A stretch of DNA of 64,000 nucleotides from Theristus sp. LFF4_11 (Eukaryota > Nematoda > Chromadorea > Monhysterida > Xyalidae), in assembly GCA_030248135.1 (NCBI GenBank), contig JASANC010000900.1, positions 1-64,000 of the forward strand, given 5' to 3'. A program made the position numbers and the translations under genes. This document shows, piece after piece, positions 44,801-55,735 of the stretch. The notes below the pieces were generated by a model. That model saw only the letters and a program-made list of their open reading frames with translations, searched no databases and was not told the origin of the DNA. Position 1 is the stretch's first letter, and every line of letters starts with the position of its first letter.

Positions 44801-47800
44801 CGTGTCTGTTCGTTTGTGATCATGCGTGCACAGTATTTCAAGACAAGGACGCTTAATACGTGAATCGTGGTCGGTCACCCTGAGAAACGACACACGGGCA
44901 TCAGGACTAAAATGGAATTCACGTGATTGTTTCAGGTCCGCTTGCCAACGAAATTCTTGTGCGTTCTACTCGGCCCGCCCGGTCACACGGATCGCTACCG
45001 CGAAATCGGACGTGCCATGGCGACGTTTATCTCGGACGAGGTTTGCGTTTTTTGCGTTTTTTGGATTTATTGGTTTTTCGATTTTTGGAAACTTGTTGTG
45101 ATGTAATGGAAAAAATGCGGTTTTTGTGATTCCTTTCCGTTAATTTCACCCCATTTTGTTGAAATCGTTTACCAATTTTTTTTAAAATATTCCATGACTT
45201 TTTTCGCAGGCGTTTGCGTACGTTCCGCATCATTGCCAGTCGAAACAGGAGCTGATCGCGGGAGTCGATTCGTTTTTGGACTCGGTTGGATTATTTTTCA
45301 AAAACACATTAAAAACTTTTATTGCACGGCATTGAGTATTGATGTATGTTGATAGGGTTTGAGAGCACATAAATTAGCACATGAAACACGACATGAAATG
45401 ACAAAATCGCCAATATGTGCTGAGGTTTCAAAATAAGCTGCGTGAACACGAAGTTCATCGTTTTTTATGGCTGCATGGCAGCCACAATAACGATATAAAT
45501 GCTTGTTTTCTTTGTGAGTGCCTTGAGAAAAAAACTTTACCATTTTCAGACCACTATTCTACCGCCGAGTTCGTGGAATCCAGAGACGCGCATACAGCCG
45601 CAAAGTGAACACATAAAAAAGACGGAGAAGGACGAACACGACGAAGTGTGGGAGTCGCACGGGAGTCACGCAAATGATCCGGCGCTCCAGTTCACCGGAC
45701 GGTGGGAGATTGGCATTTTTTCTATGGAAGATTATACTAAAATTTTCAGTTTCATAACTAAAAGATTGTTCAACTGAAGTTTTCAAAAGCCACCATAGCT
45801 GTTCACACCGGACAATGCCAGATAAGTTTTGTGAAAACAGACAGGAAATTTGAAGCATTTGGGCGGTTTTACCTAAAATTACTGTCCGAAACTGAGGATT
45901 AGTCACCTTGATATTTTTTGCTATTGAACAAGCTGTCCAAGTGAAGCCATAAACCGAAATAGTATTTATGTAACCGTAATTTTAATTTTTTTTGCATTTT
46001 TAGCTTCTTTTCTTACCTGCTTTCCAGCTTTTTTTGTGACTTTCGTATTCTTTTTAGTTTAACCTGCCTGTTCCCATTCCCATTAAAAATAGGAAACGTT
46101 ATTGACGCATCTTGACAGCATCTGTTTCGATGCTAAATCTTTATCAGTGAACTTTCCAATCGAGAACGCTGAAATGAAAATGTGAGAAAACCGAATTTCC
46201 CACTTCTTCAATCATTTCAGTCCATTCGGCGGTCTCATCCTGGACGTCAAACGTAAACTGCCGTGGTATTGGTCCGACTTCAAAGATGGCCTGAGTTTCA
46301 AGGCGATCGCAACGTTCTTCTTCATGTACTTCGCTACGCTCGCGCCAATCATCACGTTCGGTGGGTTATATGAGGAAGCGACTGGACAGCAACTGGTTAG
46401 CGGAATAAAAAAATTGCTTCATGTCTGGCTGGTGTTTGCCGTTTCTTTCAAACCAATCAAAATGTAAAATTGCGGTTTTGTTTGAATGAAACTCGAGAAC
46501 TGAAATGTGGTTTCATTACGAAGGTGGAATTCCAATCATCTTCCGAGCATGGTCTACGGTTATTCTCGTAAATCCAATTGTGCTAGCTGGATTTTTCTGT
46601 GTCAATCTTTTTCTTTTTTCAACTTTTAAACGTTCAAACAATTGGGTAATTCAAATATTTTCTTGCACCATCCTTTGCAGGCGGTGATTGAGAATATCCT
46701 CTCTGCGTGTTTCTGCGGCGTCTCGTATCATTTGTTCGCCGGACAACCGTTGAACATCATTGGCGCCACGGGACCGGTGCTCGTCTGTGAGACATTGGTC
46801 TATGAGTTGTGCAAGTACGGCTTGGGATGGGTTTGGTGCGGCGTGGTTCAAAAAACAACTGTGGAATTCTTTTAGTTTTGCGTTAGATGGGAGAATTATT
46901 GTTGGGGAATCGGTGAATGCCGAAGTTTTGGTCGGACATTTTTGTGGTTTCTGCTGGTCGCACATAAACCAGTCGTAAATTTGTCACTGGCTGCAGTCTG
47001 TAGACTTCGATCTTGTTTCAGTTGCACGGGGGGGGGTACAATTCCGGCCCGCTAATTCCGGCCTGAAGAATTGCCCGCTCATTCCGGCCCGAAGAATTCC
47101 GGCCCGAAGAATTCCGGCCCGGAGAATTTTCGCCAGCACGAACAATATTAAACCACACGAAGTGATTTTGGTAATGAAATAATAAAAGAAAAATATCGAT
47201 GTTCACATGTTACAGTGTATTTTCAATGATGTTCGACCTGTTTGCTTTTTTGGAAAGTGAAACCTTTTGGAAAAAAAGAAACTACAACTAAATTTTTAAA
47301 TTTTTTATCATGAACAGGATTTGTGACCCTTTTACCTTATCAAAAAGGCTTGGCTTAGTATTAGGAACCTACAAAAGTCACTACAAGCAAGTTCTAAACA
47401 AAAATAAAAAATCACTTAAGAATTTATTTACCAAAAATCACTTCGTGTGGTTTAATATTGTTCTAGCTAGCGAAAATTCTCCGGGCCGGAATTCTCCGGG
47501 CCGGAATTCTTCGGGCCGGAATTCTTCGGGCCGGAATGAGCGGGCCGGAATTCTACGGGCCGGAATTTCGCGGGCCGGAATAGTACACGAGCCCAGTTGC
47601 ACTTACCACCAACCATAAACCGAAACCAAAAAATCGTTCCAAAACTACAATAGTGCACATGAAACGGAAACGTTCATTTCTCCCCGTTCCAAAAAAATCC
47701 CCTCTGATTTCCTAAAAACAAAACTCCGCGTCGCAGATCAATGGACATCGCGTTTCTGCCATTCCGCTTCTGGATCAACTTCTGGATGTGCATCACGTTG

Positions 47801-50800
47801 ACTGTTGTGGTCGCAACGGACGGCTCGGCCGTCATCAAGTACATTACGCGCTTCACGGAGGAGTCGTTCGCGACGTTGATCGCGATGATCTTCATCGTCA
47901 GCTCGTTCAACAAGTTGATCGTGATCTTCGAGAACGACAAACAGTACAGCCTCTATAACTCGAACGCGTACACGTCGGTCGGTCAGGCTTTTTTGGGATG
48001 ATAGCTGTTTTTCTTTTGGCTGTTTATGCGGATTTTGTGGTGTTGTGTTTTTTCTTTCTGCGACCTCTGCAACTCAATGCGTTTGCAAACGTCGAATGGG
48101 AAGCAGTTTCGTGCGTGATGCGGTAATTGAAAAGCCGTATCTTCAGGAACACATAGGTTGCTTTATCAATTTTGAATTCCCGCGTCAAGCATGAAACTGC
48201 TGACATTCCTATGCGCGCATTGAGTCGCAGTGCCAATATAAAAGATAATAGTATGACTTGAGTTTTTGGGGGCAACTGCGCTCGATTTTACAAATTACTG
48301 TAGTCCTTGTTCACAATTTATTAGTACAAGAAGTTCACTGTTACAGGTTAGATTAGAGATCAGATGAATTGTAAATTTTAGGTTTAAACAATGATGTTTT
48401 ATGTTTTACCGGAAAAAAGGAACGCATTTAAAAAACGTTTTCCTTTTAAAAATGTTCGAAGGTGCAAATAAATGCAGGCACTGGTGCCGAACATGTCCTG
48501 CTACTGCGTGGAGCACCCCGAGAGCAGCATGGAGTGGTTCCTGCGGATCGCCTACCGTCGTCACTGGTCGGACGAATGGCTGGAACAGCAACCTTGGTTC
48601 GTGCCACGACCGTTGTAGCAGGGGGTCGGGTCATGTGGTACCACGCACGCACGCCTCCCCGCCCCTTTAAAAACCATTCCAGTGACCTGTTTATCTCTAG
48701 ATAGGTTACACGAACCAATATCAATCACCGCACCGTTTCGATAGGTTACACGAACCAATATCAATCACCGCACTCGTTTCAACGCAAACATCCGTTTCCA
48801 TTTTCCAGCTATATAAGCCCACCCACCCCCCCCCCCAGCGCGTGTGTTCTCCTCCCATGCGACGTGTTTTCCAGGTACTCGCGTGAGTTCAACAATTCCA
48901 CCAACGAGACCATGGTGCACATCAACTATACACTGGTGCATCCGGACAGCTGTCATTTGTTGCACGGCGATTTGCAGGGAAACGCGTGCTTTGTGGTTTG
49001 TGTGGCGTGATGGTTTTGCGGTTTCGTAGGCTTATTCGGTTTTTTTTTAATATTCGTATTATATACCGCGCAAGTTTCTGAACACGCAAATTCAGTGCTC
49101 GAGAAACAGCAGCATTATTAGAACCTCTGTGATTTCCAGTTTTCGATGGCCGAATAATGATTCTTTTTTAGTGTTCGGTTTGCCCAACGTTTCCAGTCCA
49201 AAATAACCCGTGTTTACAGTCAAATTCTGAATTATGGGCAGTCAGCTGATTGGTTGGTGATCACACGTGAAGCATGCTTTTTATGCAGGGTAGACTACGC
49301 CTCCACAGCATGCACGCATGTGATCACCAGCCAATCAGTTAATTGTCTATAATATCAAGTTCAACTGTAAATCTGTTTTCCAGTCTCACAACATCTTCTT
49401 CATGTCGCTCATTTTAACCATCGGCACGTTTGCGCTCGCATTTGCGTTGAAGAAACTCCGGAAAACGCAGTACTTTCCAATGAGGGTGAGTTGAGTTTTT
49501 AAATTTCGAGATTTTCAAACAGTTTTTTATCGAATTGAGGCTTACTATCAAATGAAAGAGTTCGTATGCCCACAACCAATCACAGAACTCTGTTTTTTTT
49601 TACTCGGAGGACAAATAACTGATCAGTTCAGCGATCGGTTGTTGTGTGTCTGTTTTTTTACTGTTTCTGTAGCAAATTGTGATTGAATTGGATAATCAGT
49701 TCTCACATTGGTCAGCAGTTTGTTGCCTGAATTTATGGTTCAGTTCAGTCAGCCGAACTCCTGCGAGTCTCATTTATGTTTTGTTCAGAATTTTAAACTC
49801 AATTTATTCGTTCATTGAAACAATTCCCAATCAATTTGCAAAATAGTTTCAAGTTTTGAAATATTTCAAATTTTAAAATTTAAAACATTTTGCAGATTCG
49901 CACCGTAATTAGCGATTTCGCCGTGACGATCGCCGTCGTGACGTTCGTGGCGTTCGACTGGGCACTCGGCATCAACACCGACAAGCTGTACGTGCCGCGA
50001 GACATTCGCGTGAGTGACACCCGAGTTTCCACGGAGTCGTTTCAAATGTTCTTTGACATTGTTCTATCACTTTCGCCTGACTTTTATCGAGTAAATAAGT
50101 GCTGACCTTTCTTTTTTTGACAAAAATTAACAAAAAATCAAACAAATTCATTTTTCAGCCGACCTTGGAGTCGCGAACGATGTTTCTGGTGAACCCGTTC
50201 GACAATCCACTCTGGACGATTCCGTTCGCCATTCTGCCCGGACTGTTCATGAGTATCTTGATCTTCATGGATCAGCAGATCACGACGGTCGGTTCTGCTT
50301 TTTTCGCCTGATTGGCGGCAATTTGAAATTTTATTTGGACTGAGTGCATGGTAGAGGGGATTGCTTGCGCCAAACGGCATTCATGAAGCAGTATTTAGTG
50401 ACCGCGTAGCTGTGTTAAACATAGCTACGCGGTCTACGCGGTCACTAAATACTGCTTCATGAATGCAGCTTAAAGAATTTCAGCAACTGAATTTTTTACA
50501 GTGATTCAGAAACAAAAGAGACTGGGAGGGGGGGGCAACAAACTCTGCTGAAATTTAGTGCTTTTTGTCTGTAATCTTATCCACATCGCATAACGTGGCG
50601 CTCCTCATAATGTCCGTTTTTTCGTTCCGAGTGGTAAGTGTTTCTAATGACTTTTTCAATTTGTTTGCAACGACCGCAGGTGATTGTGAATCGTGCAGAG
50701 AACAAACTGCGCAAAGGTGCTGGCTATCATCTCGATCTGGCCATTCTTTCCATCCAAGTAAGTGGGAAGACCCAAATTTTGAAAAAAATGGTTACGTTCT

Positions 50801-53670
50801 GCTCGTTGAAAAATTCAGAATTTCAAAACAAAAAAGCAAAAGGAGGTTTTCGGTTACGTCGTCTACTAATCTGACAAAAAATGTTTCAGATCTTCTTTGT
50901 CGGGTTACTGGGTTGGCCGATTTTCGTCGCCGCCACCGTGCTCGCGATGAATCACGTGAATTCGGTGAAAGTGAATTCGGAAGTTCGAGTGCCCGGCGAC
51001 ATTCCGCAGTTCATCGGATGCTTGTCAGCTTTTTCTATAATTTTGTTTTTTAAACGATATAGTTTTGGTTTGGAATGTGTGGTAAACGGTTCAACGCACA
51101 CCCGAAAACATTGCAACGACGACACTTCGAAAGCGAACTACTATCATTTTACCAATTTTGAATTCCCGCGTCACGCATGAAATTGTTTACCGTGCGCATG
51201 GAGTCTCGGGACCACAATAGAAGACCATAGTCATACCTATCATTAGCCCCAAAATTGCGCTATTTTCAGAGAACAGCGTGTCACGGGCATTCTGACGTTT
51301 CTGTTCATTGGACTGACTGCGTTCATGGCGCCACTGTTGGAGCACATCCCAATGGCAGTGCTGTATGGAGTGTTCATGTGAGTGGGTTGAGTTTAAATCA
51401 GATGTGCACTGATTATTGGTCATGCTGGTCTGTGTAGCAGCCAATCAGCTAATCCGCATACCAAAAAATCTGTGATCAATGGGTAACGAACGAGTGGTTC
51501 ATTCAACGGACGGGTTTCATTTTCTTGTTCGCTAAGTTGGTTGGCTGCATGCAAAGGTTAGAGGTTGATTGGCTGAACAAGATTGATAAAGACAATCAGA
51601 GTAGCAGTTCAAGAAACCTAAACCATTCTCAAAACGTGATAACATTTACGATGTGTACTGTAAAATGAATGCCTGCACAGCAGCGGTTTAAACGTGATAT
51701 CATAGTTGAATAGAGTTCAAATTCGACACTCATTGTGTCAGGTACATGGGCGTGAACGCTCTGGACGGACTCCAATTGTTTGACCGAATCATGTTGCTTT
51801 TCATCCCGGCCAAATACCAGCCAGACTACGCCTATTTGCGTCACGTGAAACTCGCCCGCGTGCATTTGTTCACGTTTATTCAGGTTTGTTTTTTACGAGA
51901 ATTTTGAAACTTTTTTGTCAACGTGGACTTTGACGGAATTAAAAGAAGTTAATTGATATTTTTGTCAATTTTAAGATCGGAATGTTTGCGCTGCTGCTAA
52001 CGATCAAGAACATCAAATCGATCGCGCTCGCTTTCCCACTGATGGTTGGTCGGATGTGATTTTTTTTGTACAGTGGACTTTGCTGGTTGAACAGGCGCAA
52101 ACCAGTGCGTTCTTGTGGCGGAGTGGTTAGTTGTACGGTTGTCCTGTCAGTCACTTGACGCGATTTCTGAAACCGTTTCTGAATGCGGTTCCCCTCCCAT
52201 CTTAGGCATATGCAGAGCATTCATGGACATTGTGCTACGTCTATGGATGAGGATGCCGCGCTGGAAAACCCTCCGCACGTTTCGCAAGCGAGTTTCGAAC
52301 TCAGTCCGAACCATTGGCAGGCCGACGTGCTAACCACTGCGCCACAACGAGCGCCAGTATTATAAGCCCTTAAAAACAATTTATTTTCAAACTTCAGCTT
52401 GTCGTTATCGTGATCGTGCGCTACATGCTGAAATTCGTGTTCACCGAAAACGAACTCTCTCAGTTGGACGATGAACTGCCTGAATTGTTCATACGACGCA
52501 AGGAGGACATTGCGAAACACAAACAGGACGTGCTGAAGGTATTGCTGAACAATTTTTTTGCGGTTCTGCGACTGAGTGCGTTTGTAGACGTCGAAAAGAC
52601 ACTAGTTTCGATCGTTCTGTGGCAATTCAAATGATCCAAAGCGACCCTGCCCTGTTTAGGGTACACTCGGATCACTTTACTAAGTTTGAATTAACACGTC
52701 GCATCATGCATAGGACTGTTTGCCAATTTATTTTTGCGCATTGAATCTCGGAACTAAAAAAAATACACCGGTTATTTTGGAAAGTCTTCAGGGTGTGGAC
52801 CGTGATGGGTTGATTGAAAAAAAAACTGTGTCTGCTGGTTAGAGTTTGTAGCAGTTTGTTGGAGTTTCAATTAATTCTTGTTTGTTTTTCTCAGGCCCGT
52901 CGCAAGTCATCCTCTGCGATCACGAACAGCGCCGTTGCACTGCGTCAAACGAGCACCAGCAGTGGATTCAACAAAATGCTGAACACACCGAGCACGACGG
53001 TGTTCGCGCGCTCGCAGAAGTTCGTGATTTATTGTTTTTTTTAAATTTTTTTATCACCCGCATGCATGTCGATTTACCTGGTTTGTCCGCTGATTTTTCT
53101 GAAACAACAAGTTGCGCTCTTCTACATCCCACTTGTGTTATTCTCTGTAAAGCTCTGCGATTCAGCATGCACACATGCTTGACGCAGCGATAATTTTGAA
53201 TCGCAGAAATGACCACCCGATTTCCTAAAATACCACAGAGTCACTAGTAACAACCGTCGCATTAAACTAATTTTCCTTTTTTCGTTCTGTAAATCGCAGG
53301 ACAAGACTAAAAGAAACGGTAATATTACAAATTCAGCCTCGACCTTTGGTTGCTCTTGCAGGCTTCCATGGGCGGACGATGCAAAAGCGGCAACTGACCA
53401 CGACGCCGTCCACCACGATCTGGAGCAGCATCGGTTGTCGCACGGCTACAGTCTGTGGCGTTTTTCCTAAATTTACACGAATTTTGCATATTTTTAATTT
53501 TTTTTTCACTGATTCTTCAATAATTGGTTCACCTTTTTATTTGGTTTTCATTCTATTTTCACGGTTTTCATCCCCATTATTATTTATTCGCAGGCCCCTC
53601 ACACGAACAGGCGCCGCTTTTGCTGAGCAGCGACGAAAACGGTGCAATGGTGTTGGACAAAAAGAAATGA
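41899..53670 (+). CDS. SLC4-family bicarbonate transporter (anion exchanger / Na+-HCO3- cotransporter type)
   Basis: Plasma-membrane carrier for bicarbonate, controlling cell pH. 27 exons: 41899-42101, 42598-42715, 43000-43042, 43141-43244, 43976-44036, 44217-44245, 44343-44483, 44936-45040, 45210-45284, 45550-45701, 46221-46395, 46681-46814, 47737-47977, 48478-48596, 48875-48995, 49384-49485, 49896-50009, 50159-50287, 50680-50757, 50890-51023, 51270-51377, 51742-51883, 51976-52044, 52398-52538, 52895-53019, 53362-53450, 53594-53670. They sum to 3129 bases, 1042 residues. N-terminal cytosolic domain: [60 protein letters not shown]. Membrane domain: [85 protein letters not shown]-like [23 protein letters not shown]. 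The loop near residues 530-605 has sequons (NNST, NST, NET). Exons 3-4 flank a GC-AG intron. Nematode abts genes are the likely relatives; ion coupling cannot be told from sequence. Confidence 0.95.
43359..43930. mobile_element. hAT-like element with extreme G/C homopolymers
   Basis: 13-bp perfect terminal inverted repeats CAGTACCGTGGGC, flanked by CTTCTGCC at 43351-43358 and 43931-43938. The interior has many G7-G10 and C7-C20 runs separated by short words such as CCAAAATTT. It lies in SLC4 intron 4. No open frame beyond low complexity. Confidence 0.85.
44605..44772. repeat. Foldback element, family B, in SLC4 intron 7
   Basis: The left end CAGGCTATCTGGCTAATATA and the right end its approximate complement; arms share GCTGATTGGTTGGTTGCACA. 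Confidence 0.7.
47028..47593. mobile_element. DNA element with iterated GGGCCGGAATTC termini and 9-bp target duplication
   Basis: Flanked by the direct repeat CAGTTGCAC at 47019-47027 and 47594-47602. Both ends carry arrays of GGGCCGGAATTC-type units (four to five left, seven right) in inverse orientation. The inner arms also match (AAATCACTTCGTGTGGTTTA and complement). A 9-bp duplication suggests a Mutator-like element, though 8 bp plus a chance match is possible. It lies in SLC4 intron 12. Confidence 0.75.
48050..48245. repeat. MITE family A in SLC4 intron 13
   Basis: CTCTGCAACTCAATGCGTTT at the left and CATTGAGTCGCAGTGCCAAT at the right; the centre has CAATTTTGAATTCCCGCGTC. Confidence 0.7.
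49217..49367. repeat. Foldback element, family B, in SLC4 intron 15
   Basis: TA-flanked; the left end is CAGTCAAATTCTGAATTATG and the right end ATAATATCAAGTTCAACTG. Arms contain TCAGCTGATTGGTTGGTGAT and the complement. Confidence 0.75.
50371..50472. repeat. Short hairpin element, family C, in SLC4 intron 18
   Basis: About 100 bp: GGCATTCATGAAGCAGTATT, then GTGACCGCGTAGC, with the complementary arm containing a duplicated CTACGCGGT. Confidence 0.85.
51105..51235. repeat. MITE family A, partial copy in SLC4 intron 20
   Basis: Only one half is evident: CCAATTTTGAATTCCCGCGT, CATGAAATTGTTTACC and TCTCGGGACCACAATAGAAG. Confidence 0.6.
52093..52364. repeat. Inverted tRNA-like dimer repeat in SLC4 intron 23
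   Basis: Both ends carry a tRNA A-box-like word in opposite directions: TTGTGGCGGAGTGGTTAG on plus near 52122 and GTTGTGGCGCAGTGGTTAGC on minus near 52348. Each is preceded by a matching CAGTGCGTTC / TGGCGCTCG outer segment. The minus copy also has a B-box-like GAGTTCGAAACTC. Confidence 0.5.
52550..52770. repeat. MITE family A beside a 5' splice site (SLC4 intron 24)
   Basis: Starts GGTTCTGCGACTGAGTGCGT about a dozen bases after the donor at 52539 and ends near CTCGGAACTAAAAAAAATAC. The copy is more diverged. Confidence 0.6.
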
Positions 53671-53883
53671 TTGCTTATTGTTTTTTGTTGAGGGGAAATT
53701 GGTTTTCGGTGAGCGTATTTTAGATTTGAAGTCACTCAGTACATTTTTTACCGGTGCCTTGCCATATTTCTGTGCATCACTTGAAGTTTTTTTAGATGGT
53801 TTGTTTGACTTTTTTGATCATTGTGCATAATTTTCTTGCCAGCTTCATTTCATTGTCATTACATTTTGTGCATTTTGTGCTTC

Positions 53884-53889
53884 AATAAA
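53884..53889 (+). terminator. Poly(A) signal of the SLC4 gene
   Basis: AATAAA 214 bases after the SLC4 stop codon. From 53890 to 54520 there is no further gene that I can see. Confidence 0.75.
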
Positions 53890-54521
53890 GCTTTTTTTCA
53901 AAATTAGGCAGGATAGTTTGTAGTTTTTGAACAGACTTTGATAGAGATATATTCAAGATTATCAAAACCTTATATTCGTTAATAGTGATCATATTCGTTA
54001 AATGTCAATCTGTCAGAACTTTTTGTCGAAGTTCAAGGCAGTAAACGATTAATCAAAATAAAAACAAAAAACTAAAACATAAATGCTGGGAGGCTGAATA
54101 CACAAAGAAACTCAAAAAATGCACAAAAACATTGCACTGAATAATTCAATTCACCAGTCCGTTTGGCTAAACATAAAGAATAACCAATCAATAAGTTGCA
54201 TCTGAACACAAAACGGCTGAATCACAAAAAAGTGAATGAAACATAAAAACAACCATGTGGGTCAAACTATACGGAATGGCCGATTAAACTTGGCATCTTT
54301 TTCAGGGAACGCGCAAAATTTGAATGAAACAAAAAAGACGTTCAGAAACTCAATTGTGCTTCAAATTTGACTTGTTTCTTAAACTAATTGATTCTTCGTG
54401 CTATTCTGTTCATTCTTTCTCCCTTGTACACACGATTGGGAGTTATCTTGGCATTCTTGAAAAAGACAACTCCTAGTCCACGACTGGTTCCGCCTTCACC
54501 GAGAATACAAGGACTGCCTCA

Positions 54522-54527
54522 TTTATT
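54522..54527 (-). terminator. Poly(A) signal of the LDLa/mucin-like gene
   Basis: AATAAA on the minus strand, 24 bases after the stop codon at 54551. It supports that stop as the true gene end. Confidence 0.7.
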
Positions 54528-54550
54528 CGGCCACACTGTAGCTCGGTGAA

Positions 54551-55704
54551 TCACCTTCGTGTTCTGTGTCGTGCCGAGCGCACGGCCAGCAGCCTCTGGC
54601 GGCGGTTCGCCAGCACGTGCCGCTGTCGCAAGAATTGATCGTGTCTCGATCGAGCGGCGTTCAGTGGCGGCGGTCCCAGTCCCTGCGTTCGTCGATGCTG
54701 CGCTTGACGCGCGGCGCCGCGCTGTGCCGCCGGAGCGCCGCCGTCGTCCGTCGTCCGCGTCGTCGCCGCGTGCCCAGGTCGCCTCGGCGGGCAGCGTCGT
54801 TCGTCCGATCCGTCGAGGCAATCGGTCGATCGGTCGCAGCGGAACTGCCCGGGCACACAGTTCCCATCATCGCACCGGAACATGCGCGCGTGCGGACAGC
54901 CACGGCGCGACGACGACGGTCGTCGAACGAGCGAGCGCACTGGAGCGGGCGGCTTTCGCGGCGCTTCGGCCGGCGCAAGAACGGCGGCGGCGGCAGCGAA
55001 GACGGTGGCTTTCGCGGATTTCTGCTGGAGTTTAGCGGTCGCGTCGCAGTTCGCCTCGTCCGACGCGTCGACGCAGTTCGCGTGTCCGTCGCACCGCTGC
55101 GCCGGCGGGAGGCACGCGGTGCCGCTGGCGCACGCGAACTCGTACGGCCAACAGTGCACGGGACGATGGCAGGCGCGCTCGTCGGAGAAGTCGAGACAGT
55201 GTGGACGGCCGTCGCACACCTGCGCGAGAGTTCCGGGTGTTTTTTGTTGTGTTCTATTTGATTCGTTCTTTTTGTTGTTTTTGGTCTTTTGAGATTATTT
55301 CTTTTCGTCCGATAATGTTCTATTTGATTCGTTCTATTTGTTGTGTTGGTCTTTGGAGATTATTTCTTTCCGCCCGATAATACAATATTGAAAAGTGCTA
55401 GATTTTGGTTTGTCGAAACGAATGAACCCACGCACGTTTTGTTTTGTTTACCTTTCAGTTTCTTGGATAAGACGAGGGTCTGTCAGTCAAGGAACAGAAA
55501 TCGCAAAAAGAATCAGTGAAGCCCGACAAAAACCAGATGTTTCACGTTCTCTCTCCGAGGTTCAAGGTTTTTGTGCGCCAGCAGCGTTGTTCCCACTTCC
55601 CGGCCAAAATGTTTACGAATATCAAAAGCGTTTTTTTGTTCTCACGAGTCACTTTTGGTGCGCGATTTGTTTTGTTCGGTTTCATCTCCATCCAAAAAAT
55701 AGGA

Positions 55705-55735
<31 letters not shown>

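Noticed and set aside
54559..55292. Three Arg-rich frames on plus
   Set aside because: Antisense of the LDLa exon; GC-rich coding sequence leaves the other strand open.
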